A DNA stretch of 21,158 nt from Tritrichomonas musculus (GCA_039105265.1 JAPFFF010000507.1:1-21158), one strand, 5' to 3'; positions 1 to 10,342 are shown, numbered from the stretch's first letter. The notes: a model not told the origin generated them from the letters alone. Program-made: numbers and translations.

Positions 1-1772
1 ATAACAACGAATTATCATGCAGATTTATAGCAAATTTTACGAACCTTAATTTTCAAGATTTTCAATTATTCAAGGATTGCTTCATCGAAATCGCATTTAC
101 TCCTCATAATCATTTTAAAACTAATAACTATATACATGTATACTACTATCTTTTTTTTTCTACAAAAACCCTTAATTTCATCAGCAGATATAATCACCAA
201 AAAATCAAAAATTTTTAACGATTCCCAAAATATAATATAGTTTCATCATTCCGAATATGCCATTACAATAACTAACAGAAATCTCAAAATGAGTCTATTT
301 TTTTTTACATATAATTTCATTTTTTCCAACAAGTACTTGATATTTTCAGCTTTTATTTTTAAAATAAGAATTAAATTGGATATTAAACATTTTCCATACA
401 TAAAAAATATGGCTTTATTTTTCGAAATTCCATTTTAATATATTTTTATTTTATTTTTTATATATTGCCAATGTAAACGATTTTTTACTAAAAGAAATAA
501 GTTCTTTATACATTTTATATCAAAAAACCAAGTATATTAAGAAATGTTCATATTATATAACTTTCGATATTAATTAAATCATTGCAAAAGTGAATTAGAA
601 CCTTTTATTTTTAGAATTGATTTAGACTGATGCGTTTTTAAAAAAAAAAAAAAAACATAAAATATTTAATGCAATAAAAAAAAATAAGAGTTAAAAATAT
701 ATCGTTTAATATGGAATCAGTCTTTCACAAAATCCAAAACAAATAGTTTAAGGTTAATTAAAATATATTTTAATTAATTTAATTCCTCGAATTTTAAGAT
801 AAATTTCTGAATAGTGAAAAAATGATTAGTAAAAAACAAAATTTCTGCCCTTTTTAAATTAAATAAAAAATATGCACATAAGTTGATTTGAAAAAAGGGC
901 AGAAATTGAGAAATGGGCAGAAAAAGAACTCAAATTTGAAAATCAGCAGTACTTCAAAAAATCCTTATCTAAACTGTTTAAACCTTGTAAATTTATCTTA
1001 ATATTTTTTTTTTCAATGAATATTATTTCTGCGAAATAAAGTGATTACAGAAATCTATTTTCTTGAATTTGATTGAGAAAAACTAAACCATGCTTTCTAT
1101 TTTTGCAATAATTGTAAAGTTTGTTTTTGTAATCTTTGAATAAAAATATCATAAGATACATCTTGTTTGTAAATCTTTGAAAATATTTAAAATGTTCCTA
1201 AAATTGCCATCATTTCTTCATGTGCTTTAGAAAAATTAATTTAAATTAATGTAAATTTCTTTTTATACGTATAATTGGTGCGTATATAATAGATCTTATA
1301 GTGCCTGTTCAATATTAAATGTTGGACCACGGACAAATAAGTATTCAATCATTGCCACTTTTTTATCACTTATATTGTATAACTTTTTAAATATCAAACA
1401 AAAAGTTTTGTGCCAAATTAAGTGGGAAAAGGGTAAATTTTCTCAATTTAATATATATTATTAAGAGGAGATGAAAAACGAATTTGCTGAAGGGTTTGGA
1501 TAAATATTTTGCCACAGCATTTTATACTTATTTATGAATATAAATATACACTTTTTATGAAGATTTAGTCCTTCAATTTTGAGAAAATAGGTTGGCAATA
1601 TATGATGTGATTTCATGACCGTTTGAAGATACTTGAATATTATTAAAAAATTAATAATAATATTAATATAACTAGATGAAATAATATTTCAAAATAGTTT
1701 AATTTTAAATATTCTTTGAAATATTGCCAAAACAATTTTTTTGTTAATATTTTTCTTAAATATCTTTTAATA
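1..1772. other. AT-rich gene-free stretch
   Basis: No reading frame of useful length is present on either strand and I recognise no protein remnant, tRNA or rRNA. The sequence is dominated by A and T runs. The only structure I can point to is the inverted repeat at 840-907, listed separately. Such long gene-poor gaps are common in repeat-rich trichomonad genomes. Confidence 0.6.
840..907. repeat. Short inverted repeat with 16-bp arms
   Basis: The arm AATTTCTGCCCTTTTT at 840-855 is matched exactly in reverse complement at 892-907, leaving a 36-bp spacer. A partial third copy of the core (GGGCAGAAA) follows at about 915-923. The arms hold one of the few GC-containing words in this region, so chance pairing of A/T runs is a poor explanation. 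It could be a miniature inverted-repeat element or a hairpin in a transcript. No flanking duplication is clear. Confidence 0.5.
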
Positions 1773-3023
1773 ATTTTCACCCGGTATTGAGTTACATAAA
1801 TATTTAATCATGTATAAAAATATTAAATCCATAAATATGCTTTTTAAAAAAGAATATTATATAGAATATCATAAAAAAATCAGTTATTTATAAAGCTATA
1901 TATTAAACGATCATATTCTATTCATATTTTCAATATATCAGAATATTTGAATTTAATATTATTCAAATTATCTAAAAAATTAAATAGGCAATAAGTTCTT
2001 CAAAAAAGAATATTTTTGATTCGTTTCGATTTATTCAATAATTATTTTTGAATAATTTGATGTTGTAAACATAGATTTCGAATATCAAAAGCTTAATGCT
2101 ATCATATTTTTATTTGATACATTGTATTAAAGATTACATAAAAAAGAGAAAACCATATAATAAAATATTGTAAAATAAATTAAGTGTAGCAAAAAGTTTA
2201 GCTGTTCAAAATAAAAAGCATGCAAATAATTATGCATTTCATATATCTCAATCAATAAATGTAGAATGAATTAAAATTTAATATTATTTTAATTATACCA
2301 CTTATTAAAATGATGGATATTCATATAAAAAACTTCTATAATAAATCTTTAGAGAATTTTTGAGGAAAACATTAGTTTTAAAAAACTTTTTCAGAGATAC
2401 AGAATATTTTAAAATGTAAATTTTCCAAAATTACAGGAGAAATTTTTAAATTAAAACATGAATTTATAAATTATAATAGATATAAAATTAATATAATATA
2501 TTAATGATTCAATTCTTTCTGCAAAAAATTTAATATGATCCAAAATATGATCATAATGTACGTTTATTTTATATTTAACGTATTTTTCAAATTAAACACA
2601 AATATCTTGGAAAATTTTAAAATCTATTGATATAATTATAATTTATATAACAAAAAAATTATTAAAACATACATATTTATCAAAAAAGTAAGATTTACTA
2701 TTTGCAATGAATTGGAAAATCAATTTAATTTAATATTCAAACGCTTAAACAAAATGGCTTTTAGTTTCGCCAGAAAATATTTTTGCTATTTAAAATATAT
2801 TATTTAACAAATTTATTTTATTTTTTATTTTTACTTAAATACTTACATAAAAAAAGATTCACATCATTTTTTTGGATCAAAGTGTCAAAAAAACGAAAAT
2901 TAGGCAAAATTAAAATGGCTTAAATTTTTTATCTAGAAAAAAAATTCACAAATTCATAATATTTTTATTATGAACATGTTATGTCTTATCAATGCTTAAA
3001 AAATCTCGATACCGGGTGATCTG
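1773..3023. mobile_element. Candidate decayed TA-flanked DNA element
   Basis: A 15-bp word TCACCCGGTATYGAG occurs at 1777-1791 and in reverse complement at 3005-3019, with one difference between copies. Outside each copy there are four bases and then TA (1771-1772 and 3024-3025), which fits insertion at a TA dinucleotide. The resulting size, about 1.25 kb, is typical of mariner-type elements, which are abundant in trichomonads. I see no transposase remnant inside, so this rests only on the short ends and the spacing. Confidence 0.25.
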
Positions 3024-3025
3024 TA

Positions 3026-3735
3026 AATTTTTTTTTGCGTTTGAAGTTTTGTGAAAAAATTGATGTTTTTTCGTTTTCATATGATCAACATTGATTTATT
3101 AGTTTCCGATCAATGATCTAAAAACAACTTAGGATATTAATACTTATTTTCTATTTCTTTTAAATCAGTAACTGCCAGATCACGAAAAAGGGTATCTAAA
3201 AAATTGAATTTGTCACCTCATTTTTTCGAAAGGTAGGCTAGTTATAACAAATTTAAGAGAATATATTAGTTAGTGCATTAATTATCTATCGAATGGCATA
3301 TATATTGTTTGCCATAATTGCATATTTATAAAATGCATCTCCTCTTATTATTAGATATGCGAAAATATGAATATCATGAGTTGCTTTAAATATTTGACAA
3401 TTTAGAAATAGTCAAAAATAAAAAAAATATAAATGTAAATCAAATTTTTATAAACTGCAACAAATATAAAATATTTTGATTAAAGGAACCTGCTCTAATA
3501 CGTAAATACCTATCCAAATATCAACAAAAATCTCGTTCTAATGATATTTGCCAAAAAAAATTTACTCAAGTTTTTACGATTTCGAAAGTTAAGTTTTTTA
3601 TTTTTATAAATACTTACTCTTATCTACTCTTTCGTCAAAAAATAGATTTTATATTACAATATAAATATGCTTAGACCTTCAACAAGTTTCAGGCTTCCTC
3701 TCATAATATTTTTTTTATAATGACTCTGATATTAA
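3026..3735. other. AT-rich stretch without genes
   Basis: Nothing recognisable is coded here on either strand. It leads into the broken host gene that begins near 3740. Some of it may be the more decayed front part of that gene, but I cannot read it as such. Confidence 0.5.
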
Positions 3736-3739
3736 AAAA

Positions 3740-4335
3740 TGATATCTCAACTCTGCAAATGGCTTTTTCACAGAAAATGATGCTTTAATTGAATTTGATT
3801 TTGTCAACAAGAAAATAGATATGATATCTTATACAATAAGAACAATATTTAACTCCAAAGACTGTTATCCTAAAACATGGAGATTTATTTGATCAAATGG
3901 TCAGCAAAGGTGGGAATTTATTGATATGAAAGAAAATAATGAATACTTGAATGGAGTTATTTATTGTGCTCATTTTGAATGTTCAAACCCAGGACAGTAT
4001 TATAGATATATTAAATATTTATATTAGATGTGCAGATTGGTAACTGGAGAAATCCATATGGATATATAAGCATAAATAAATTCAATTATTACGTAGGATT
4101 GTCAGCAATTGAATTCTTTACACCAAAAAAGATACATATTCATGATTATTTTAGAATTACTGCTCACAGAAGAAAGATATACATTCAGAAACGTCCAAAT
4201 TTACATAATTTCCTGGAAAGAATAGCAAAATTATATGATATCTATTTTTTTACTTCATCAACCAAAGGATCATTTGTTGAAAATTTAGCAGAAAGAACTT
4301 CTTTCGACTTATTTCCTTGTCCAAAGAACAAATAA
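3740..4335 (+). pseudogene. Broken discoidin-like gene joined to NLI/SCP-type phosphatase segment
   Basis: One frame from about 3740 to 4024 reads as the core of a trichomonad F5/8 type C (discoidin-like) domain, with ALIEFDFVNKKI, then PKTWRF, WEFIDMKENN, LNGVIY and YYRYIKY in the family order. It is interrupted by an in-frame TGA at 3890, where the family has the Gly of a GSN motif, and ends at TAG 4025. The family pattern resumes one frame over from 4030 (NWRNP, LSAIEFF). Without a break, from about 4125, the same frame then reads as part of an NLI-interacting-factor/SCP phosphatase (HAD superfamily): RRKIYIQKRPNLHNFLERIA, LYDIYFFTSS. The phosphatase part lacks the N-terminal DxDxT catalytic motif and everything after the FTSS region. 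No ATG opens the second part; its open stretch begins at GTG. This looks like two dead host gene pieces fused by recombination. Family assignments are from memory of motif order. Confidence 0.7.
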
Positions 4336-4432
4336 AACATCAATATTATGTAAAAACACTTGAAAATCATTTTAAATGCATTTTTAACTCTAATTTTTCA
4401 CTCTTTAAAAAAATTATGATAAACATGGAATG

Positions 4433-4498
4433 AATTATAATCATCGAATTAGATTTTCAAATCAATATCAAAATAAAATCATTAAAGATTATACTTGT
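4433..4498 (+). pseudogene. Relic of the N-terminal region of a kinase/Sel1-family gene
   Basis: These 22 codons read NYNHRIRFSNQYQNKIIKDYTC, written here as NYNHRIRFSNQ then YQNKIIKDYTC, followed at once by TAA. Residues 13 to 33 of the neighbouring kinase-Sel1 protein are NNHQIRLLNQY then HTKVIEDFTC, so 12 of 21 positions agree, including NH, IR, NQY and TC. It lies about 0.9 kb upstream on the same strand. I see no convincing continuation on either side, so only this scrap of a paralogue seems to survive. It may instead belong to another family that shares the same N-terminal domain. Confidence 0.5.
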
Positions 4499-4501
4499 TA
4501 A

Positions 4502-5296
4502 GATTATTCATACTAATATAATATCTTTATTTGATCATTTTACATCTTAGTATTGCTTCTATTTAATACTAGAATATTGTACAAATGGTAGATGATCTTA
4601 AAAAAATCATTTTTTCTAGAAAATATCGCTGCTAGCAGTAAAGCTTCATTCATAAATTTGTTCTAAGTGGTGAAATAATGCAACTTAAAGACTGTTGCCT
4701 CTGATAATGATCATCTACGATTAAAAATAATTCAATTTATTTTATTTTCAATGGTTTATATATAAGTTAAAAATATGAAAGTATTAATTAGAAAAAAGAT
4801 GTGTTTATTTATGAAGTTAGTTAAATCAATTCATTTGTTCTTCTTGCTATTGTAAAAGTAGATTGGCGATCTCAAGTACATAATTATATTTTCGATTGAA
4901 ATTTGATCACATATAAATTTATAAATAGTATCATAAAAAAGATACATGATTGTAAAACTATTGTCTGTTAATATAAGTTTATATACACTAAAGCAATCAT
5001 CGTTTCTGATATAAAAATAAGATTGAGTATTTCAATCGTTTCTGCGTTCCAATGCGTTTAAACAATTAAATGTGTAGTGTCTTGTTTTTAAATAGAATTG
5101 TGTGGCTGACAATATGTTCAATAAGGAAAGGAGGGAAATGTAAAATGTCTGGCCACGACGATTAAAAAATATTCAAAAATAATTTAAATAGAAATTTCAG
5201 TAAGTCTAATTGAATATAAATTGTATAATTGTAACCTTGACGATCAAAAAATATTCAAATATTTTTGAAAGAAAATTGTGGAAATTTTTTGTAATT
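4502..5296. other. Intergenic region upstream of the kinase-Sel1 gene
   Basis: No gene is seen. The one structure is a local duplication: a 21-bp word beginning GACGATTAAAAAATATTC at 5157-5177 recurs with one change at 5239-5259, followed by loosely similar sequence. This suggests a decayed tandem duplication of about 82 bp in the promoter-proximal region. Confidence 0.5.
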
Positions 5297-5310
5297 TCAT
5301 TTTTCTCATT
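5297..5310 (+). promoter_or_regulatory. Initiator-like element of the kinase-Sel1 gene
   Basis: The sequence TCATTTTTCTCATT contains two TCA initiator cores, at 5297 (TCATTT, a full match to the trichomonad Inr pattern TCAYWW) and at 5306 (TCATTG). The inferred start sites lie 19 and 10 bases before the ATG at 5318, the leader length usual in Trichomonas. This supports 5318 as the real start rather than the non-ATG frame opening at 5210. Confidence 0.45.
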
Positions 5311-5317
5311 GTTTGCA

Positions 5318-8300
5318 ATGATTAATAAGCTAGCTGAATTTCAAAAAGCTTTTAATAATCATCAAATTAGATTATTAAATCAATATCATACTAAAGTCAT
5401 CGAAGATTTTACTTGTTATCTTATCACAGAAAAAAGTCAAGCAAAAGATCTCCAAAATTTAGTTGATAAATCAGAAATAACTATAATAGATAATATAGGT
5501 GAACAAAACGATCGATATTTTGTTATTTTCATTGACGAGGCAATTATCTTCATCGAAGATTGTGGAATCGATTTGCTCTCTACTTTATTCATTGCAAAAG
5601 AAAGAAATCGCACCATTATCGCCTCCGAAAAAATAAATAAAGAGCAATTATCGGAAGAATTACACCTTAATTTTTATGAAGAAATCAAAGAATATGAAAA
5701 AGAGTTTTATAATGAAATTATCAACGAATTCTCAAAAAGTTTCTCAATTAGGAAAGAAAATAAAATGCGTGTCAAAGAAATTTGGAAATTAATTTTACCT
5801 TCTTTCTCAGCATATTTCATTAATAAAAGCTATAAAAAGCTTGAACAAAACAAAATCAAAGAAACAAAAATAGAAATAAACGAACTAAATGATGAAATTA
5901 TACATTTACATCCTTTGGGAAATACAAATTCATCAAGTGTCAAATTAATTTATCATATTGAACTTGGACAGTTATTCGTTCTCAAATGGTACCGCACAGA
6001 AGAGAGTAAAAAATTATATGAACGGGAACTGAGAAATTATGAAAGAATTTGTCATCCATCTTTGCCTCGTTTGTATTGCAAAATTTTAAATGGAAAAAAT
6101 CGCTACTTAATTATCGAGTACATCAGAGGTCAATCTTTAAAAGACATCAAAACATTAAATCTTAAACCAAAAGAAAAAATCAATTTTATATTCCAAATAA
6201 TGTTTATCATTGAATATCTGCAAAATGAATCATTAATTTATCGAGATTTGAAGCCAAACAATTTCATTGTTGATGAAGAAAAACGAATAATTCTTATTGA
6301 TTTTGATCGAATGATTAGGATAGATGAACAACCAAATCCAGAAGAAGAATCAACGAAAGACATAGGTACTCTATACATGGCTCCAGAAATTTACAGAGGG
6401 AAAGTTAAAAAATTCACGTATAAAGAAGATGTTTACTCACTTGGTCTTCTCATATATTTTATCTTCTTTGGAAAAGATCCAACAATAATAGAAGAAGAGA
6501 AAACTGAATCAATTATTTATCCATTTGATGAATTTCCAGCTGAATACTGTAAATTAAGAGATATTTGCATGAATTGCACACGCGAAAAACCATCAGAGAG
6601 ACCAAAAATCACCGAAGTGATAGATTCGTTTTATGATATTTTTTTGTCATTCATGCAAGGAGAAACAGGCCGTTTTGATCTGAGTGAAGTTATGAATAAC
6701 TACAACGAAAATAAATATTTTCCATATTGGAAACTTTTCTATGAATACGATAGTAGTGAATTTCAAGAGCAGCTTAAATTATTTAATTCAAATGAAAATA
6801 TAAATCAGAATATAAGAAAATACATTGAAAATTATTCAAACTATTTAAATGTAAATCATTTAATTTCTCAATTTTTACTTGGGGAAGAGTATTACCCAGA
6901 GAGTTATTATTCTGAGAATATCGGTAAATTTATTCATTTCTTTTTAATCTCAAAAAATTCAAATAATATAAAAGCAATCTTATGTCTTGAATATATTTTT
7001 TCAGAAGGTAAATATATTTGGAGAGATATCAACAAAGGGATTCATTATTATTCACTCGCTGCAAATCAAAATGTTGCAGAAGCACAATTTAATCTTGGTA
7101 TTATTTATTCAGAAGGTAAATATATTTCGAGAGATATCAACAAAGGGATTCATTATTTAACACTCGCTGCAAATCAAAATTATGCAGAAGCACAATTTAA
7201 TCTCAGTTTTATTTATTCAGAAGGTAAATATATTTCGAGAGATATCAACAAAGGGATTCATTATTTAACACTCGCTGCAAATCAAAATTATGCATCAGCA
7301 CAAAATAAACTCGGTTTTATTTATTCAGAAGGTAAATATATTTCGAGAGATATCAACAAAGGGATTCATTATTTAACACTCGCTGCAAATCAAAATTATG
7401 CAATAGCACAATTTAATCTTGGTATTATTTATTCAGAAGGTAAATATATTTCGAGAGATATCAACAAAGGGATTCATTATTTAACACTCGCTGCAAATCA
7501 AAATTATGCATCAGCACAATTTAATCTCGGTTTTATTTATTCAGAAGGTAAATATATTTCGAGAGATATCAACAAAGGGATTCATTATTTCACACTCGCT
7601 GCAAATCAAAATTATGCAGAAGCACAATTTAATCTTGGTATTATTTATTCAGAAGGTAAATATATTTCGAGAGATATCAACAAAGGGATTCATTATTTCA
7701 CACTCGCTGCAAATCAAAATTATGCAGAAGCACAATTTAATCTTGGTTTTATTTATTCAGAAGGTGAATATATTTCGAGAGATATCAACAAAGGGATTCA
7801 TTATTTAACACTCGCTGCAAATCAAAATTATGCATCAGCACAAAATAATCTCGGTTTTATTTATTCAGAAGGTAAATATATTTCGAGAGATATCAACAAA
7901 GGGATTCATTATTTCACACTCGCTGCAAATCAAAATTATGCAATAGCACAAAATAAACTCGGTTTTATTTATACAGAAGGTGAATATATTTCGAGAGATA
8001 TCAACAAAGGGATTCATTATTTAACACTCGCTGCAAATCAAAATTATGCAATAGCACAATTTAATCTTGGTATTATTTATTCAGAAGGTAAATATATTTC
8101 GAGAGATATCAACAAAGGGATTCATTATTTAACACTCGCTGCAAATCAAAATTATGCATCAGCACAATTTAATCTCGGTTTTATTTATTCAGAAGGTAAA
8201 TATATTTCGAGAGATATCAACAAAGGGATTCATTATTTCACACTCGCTGCAAATCAAAATTATGCAGAAGCACAATTTAATCTTGGTATTATTTATTCAG

Positions 8301-9700
8301 AAGGTAAATATATTTCGAGAGATATCAACAAAGGGATTCATTATTTCACACTCGCTGCAAATCAAAATTATGCAGAAGCACAATTTAATCTTGGTTTTAT
8401 TTATTCAGAAGGTGAATATATTTCGAGAGATATCAACAAAGGGATTCATTATTTAACACTCGCTGCAAATCAAAATTATGCATCAGCACAAAATAATCTC
8501 GGTTTTATTTATTCAGAAGGTAAATATATTTCGAGAGATATCAACAAAGGGATTCATTATTTCACACTCGCTGCAAATCAAAATTATGCAATAGCACAAA
8601 ATAAACTCGGTTTTATTTATACAGAAGGTGAATATATTTCGAGAGATATCAACAAAGGGATTCATTATTTAACACTCGCTGCAAATCAAAATTATACAGA
8701 AGCACAAAATAAACTCGGTTTTATTTATTCAGAAGGTAAATATATTTCGAGAGATATCAACAAAGGGATTCATTATTTCACACTCGCTGCAAATCAAAAT
8801 TATGCAGAAGCACAATTTAATCTTGGTATTATTTATTCAGAAGGTAAATATATTTCGAGAGATATCAACAAAGGGATTCATTATTTCACACTCGCTGCAA
8901 ATCAAAATTATGCAGATGCTCAGTTTCTTCTTGGATTATTTTTTTTTACTGTAAAATATAATCATGAAAATGCAAAGAAAGGAAGATATTATTTTATGCT
9001 GGCTTCAAAAAACAGGTGTAAAGAAGCTCACTTCCATGTTGGCTTCTTATATCATGAAGGGAAATATGTTGATCAAGACATTGAAAAAGCTGTTCATTAT
9101 TACAAGGAGGGATCATCGTTTAACAGCCAACATGCGAAAAATAATCTTGGAATAATTTATAAAAATGGTTTTCATGGCGAAATTCAACCAAAAATTGGTT
9201 TGGCGATTGAATATTTTGAAGAAGCCATTCGTCAAAAGAATGATGCAGTTTCCATGTACAATCTTTCGAACATTTACATTTATGACGATAGAGTCAATCA
9301 AAACATCGACAAATCTATTGAATTACTGATCAGATCATTCAATCAAGGATTCCAACCGTCTCTTTATCTCCTCATCATTGCATTAATTAAAAAAGTAAAT
9401 GATTTCAATTATTTCAATTATTTCAAAATCATCGAAGAAATCGATAAATACAAAGATACAACAGAAAATCTGAAAATGAAAATACGTCAAACAATTTTCT
9501 GTTTTAATTTATGTGATGCAAATACTTTTGAAGAAATATATAATATTACTAGAAAAATAGAATTTTTATATGATATTACTCTTCATCCTATTAAATCAAA
9601 TGAACTAAAAATACGAAATAAAAATGATCCACCACCAGGAATTAAACTTCCTCCTCCAATTTCCTCTCAATTTTACGAAGGATTTGGAATTGAAATTTGA
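5318..9700 (+). CDS. Protein kinase with long Sel1-repeat C-terminal domain
   Basis: This is a 1460-residue protein counted from ATG 5318; the frame is open back to 5210 but with no ATG there. Residues 1-170 are a region also seen in the 4433-4498 relic and of unknown role. Residues about 195-445 are a kinase domain: a loop LGNTNSSSV (200-208), Lys223 in VLKW, Glu in RELRNYE, catalytic loop YRDLKPNN with Asp310 and Asn315, DFD at 328-330 in place of DFG, and MAPE at 354-357. The catalytic residues are present, so it is probably an active Ser/Thr kinase, TKL-like by my recollection of trichomonad kinases. From residue 567 to 1214 are 18 Sel1-type repeats of exactly 36 residues, with diverged Sel1 units before and after, forming an alpha-solenoid likely to bind partners. 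The C-terminus carries PPPG...PPP and ends in FYEGFGIEI. No signal peptide or clear membrane segment is seen in the protein from 5318, so it is probably cytosolic. The substrate cannot be told. Confidence 0.9.
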   Translation: MINKLAEFQKAFNNHQIRLLNQYHTKVIEDFTCYLITEKSQAKDLQNLVDKSEITIIDNIGEQNDRYFVIFIDEAIIFIEDCGIDLLSTLFIAKERNRTIIASEKINKEQLSEELHLNFYEEIKEYEKEFYNEIINEFSKSFSIRKENKMRVKEIWKLILPSFSAYFINKSYKKLEQNKIKETKIEINELNDEIIHLHPLGNTNSSSVKLIYHIELGQLFVLKWYRTEESKKLYERELRNYERICHPSLPRLYCKILNGKNRYLIIEYIRGQSLKDIKTLNLKPKEKINFIFQIMFIIEYLQNESLIYRDLKPNNFIVDEEKRIILIDFDRMIRIDEQPNPEEESTKDIGTLYMAPEIYRGKVKKFTYKEDVYSLGLLIYFIFFGKDPTIIEEEKTESIIYPFDEFPAEYCKLRDICMNCTREKPSERPKITEVIDSFYDIFLSFMQGETGRFDLSEVMNNYNENKYFPYWKLFYEYDSSEFQEQLKLFNSNENINQNIRKYIENYSNYLNVNHLISQFLLGEEYYPESYYSENIGKFIHFFLISKNSNNIKAILCLEYIFSEGKYIWRDINKGIHYYSLAANQNVAEAQFNLGIIYSEGKYISRDINKGIHYLTLAANQNYAEAQFNLSFIYSEGKYISRDINKGIHYLTLAANQNYASAQNKLGFIYSEGKYISRDINKGIHYLTLAANQNYAIAQFNLGIIYSEGKYISRDINKGIHYLTLAANQNYASAQFNLGFIYSEGKYISRDINKGIHYFTLAANQNYAEAQFNLGIIYSEGKYISRDINKGIHYFTLAANQNYAEAQFNLGFIYSEGEYISRDINKGIHYLTLAANQNYASAQNNLGFIYSEGKYISRDINKGIHYFTLAANQNYAIAQNKLGFIYTEGEYISRDINKGIHYLTLAANQNYAIAQFNLGIIYSEGKYISRDINKGIHYLTLAANQNYASAQFNLGFIYSEGKYISRDINKGIHYFTLAANQNYAEAQFNLGIIYSEGKYISRDINKGIHYFTLAANQNYAEAQFNLGFIYSEGEYISRDINKGIHYLTLAANQNYASAQNNLGFIYSEGKYISRDINKGIHYFTLAANQNYAIAQNKLGFIYTEGEYISRDINKGIHYLTLAANQNYTEAQNKLGFIYSEGKYISRDINKGIHYFTLAANQNYAEAQFNLGIIYSEGKYISRDINKGIHYFTLAANQNYADAQFLLGLFFFTVKYNHENAKKGRYYFMLASKNRCKEAHFHVGFLYHEGKYVDQDIEKAVHYYKEGSSFNSQHAKNNLGIIYKNGFHGEIQPKIGLAIEYFEEAIRQKNDAVSMYNLSNIYIYDDRVNQNIDKSIELLIRSFNQGFQPSLYLLIIALIKKVNDFNYFNYFKIIEEIDKYKDTTENLKMKIRQTIFCFNLCDANTFEEIYNITRKIEFLYDITLHPIKSNELKIRNKNDPPPGIKLPPPISSQFYEGFGIEI
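7016..8959 (+). repeat. Eighteen tandem 108-bp Sel1 units within the kinase gene
   Basis: Eighteen units of exactly 108 bp (36 codons) follow each other without gaps, each starting with ATT and coding ISRDINKGIHY then (L/F)TLAANQNYA. The first unit has IWRD and YYSL, and the last ends in a diverged FLLGLFFFTVKY, so the edges are oldest. Within units variation is confined to a few codons: L or F before T, the residues after NYA (EA, SA, IA), QFN/QNK/QNN, GI/GF and GKY/GEY. The near-identity at DNA level, including third positions, points to recent expansion or gene conversion. Confidence 0.95.
7340..8635 (+). repeat. Tandem 648-bp higher-order duplication (six units copied as a block)
   Basis: Units 4-9 (7340-7987) and units 10-15 (7988-8635) have the same order of variants: AIAQFNLGI, ASAQFNLGF, AEAQFNLGI, AEAQFNLGF with GEY, ASAQNNLGF, AIAQNKLGF with TEGEY. 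By eye the two blocks are identical in DNA, and the match continues about 50 bases past 8635. This records one recent in-frame duplication of a six-unit block, the product of unequal exchange. Confidence 0.9.
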
Positions 9701-9807
9701 TATTTGCTGTATCTGAAAATAGCACCAAACATATTGAATATAAAGAAATTTGCATTCATTTATTGGTGAATATTCATAATCAAAGAATTAGAAAAGACAG
9801 GTTGAAA

Positions 9808-10342
9808 TTATTCCATTTCAAATCTTCGATAAAATTCTTCATTAATTTCTTTTAGATATGGACGATTTTTTATCTTTATGTTATTTTTTGTTTCATTCTT
9901 CTCCATATGAATTCTACTAAATTGAATTGAATAAGGCTGAACATAGAGCTGCTCTAAAATATATTGGCTGATCAAAAATGTTTCTTTTTAAAATATTTTG
10001 ACAAACACCAAGCACATATCATAATGACACGTTTAGGAGTGAAATTGTCTTTTCAATTTAGAAAAAATTTTGAAACAATTATTAATCTGATTTTGAAGTA
10101 AGCTGATATTAAATATTGCAACCATAAAAATTATTTTTAAATTACTATTTTGGCAAATGAAGTCAATCAATTGTTGTTGGTTATTAAAAGTAATATTGTC
10201 TTTGTTATTTTGAATTTGTTTTAATGGACTGAATATTTTAATTTTCCAATAATTAACATCAAAATTAAATGTAAATGATTTTAAATATGAAAAATCATCT
10301 TTCAAATTATCATTGTCAAAATAAAATTTTGTTGTAATATTT
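9808..10342 (-). pseudogene. C-terminal part of a decayed Sel1-family gene
   Basis: On the minus strand, codons from 9987 down to 9811 read 59 residues ending NRPYLKEINEEFYRRFEME and a stop at 9808-9810. This matches the style of trichomonad kinase/Sel1 protein ends, compare FYEGFGIEI of the neighbour. A second open stretch, 10342 to 10033, codes about 100 residues including FSYLKSFTFNFDVNYWKIK and NNQQQLIDFICQ, which I do not recognise. It is interrupted by stops between the two stretches and is cut at 10343 by the inverted-repeat element. With the Sel1 remnant at 10915-11390 on the same strand it probably formed one gene, convergent to the intact kinase gene. Confidence 0.55.

Noticed and set aside
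270-277. Intron 3' splice motif (ACTAACAG)
   Set aside because: The trichomonad motif as I recall it is longer (ACTAACACACAG), and there is no GTAYGT-type donor or coding sequence around it.
1-3735. tRNA or rRNA genes in the gene-poor left part
   Set aside because: No cloverleaf, A/B box pair or GC-rich structured stretch was seen on either strand by eye.
5210-5317. Extension of the kinase gene to a TTG at 5210
   Set aside because: The first ATG is at 5318 and initiator-like TCATTT sites lie just before it; the extension is simply open sequence.
7506-8456. Two identical 100-residue frames at 7506 and 8154 inside the Sel1 array
   Set aside because: They are out-of-frame shadows of the 108-bp repeats; the unit length is a multiple of three so alternative frames stay open. 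Their identity only reflects the 648-bp duplication.
8964-9301. Small frames at 8964-9155 (+) and 9113-9301 (-)
   Set aside because: Both lie wholly within the kinase-Sel1 gene in other frames and show no family features.
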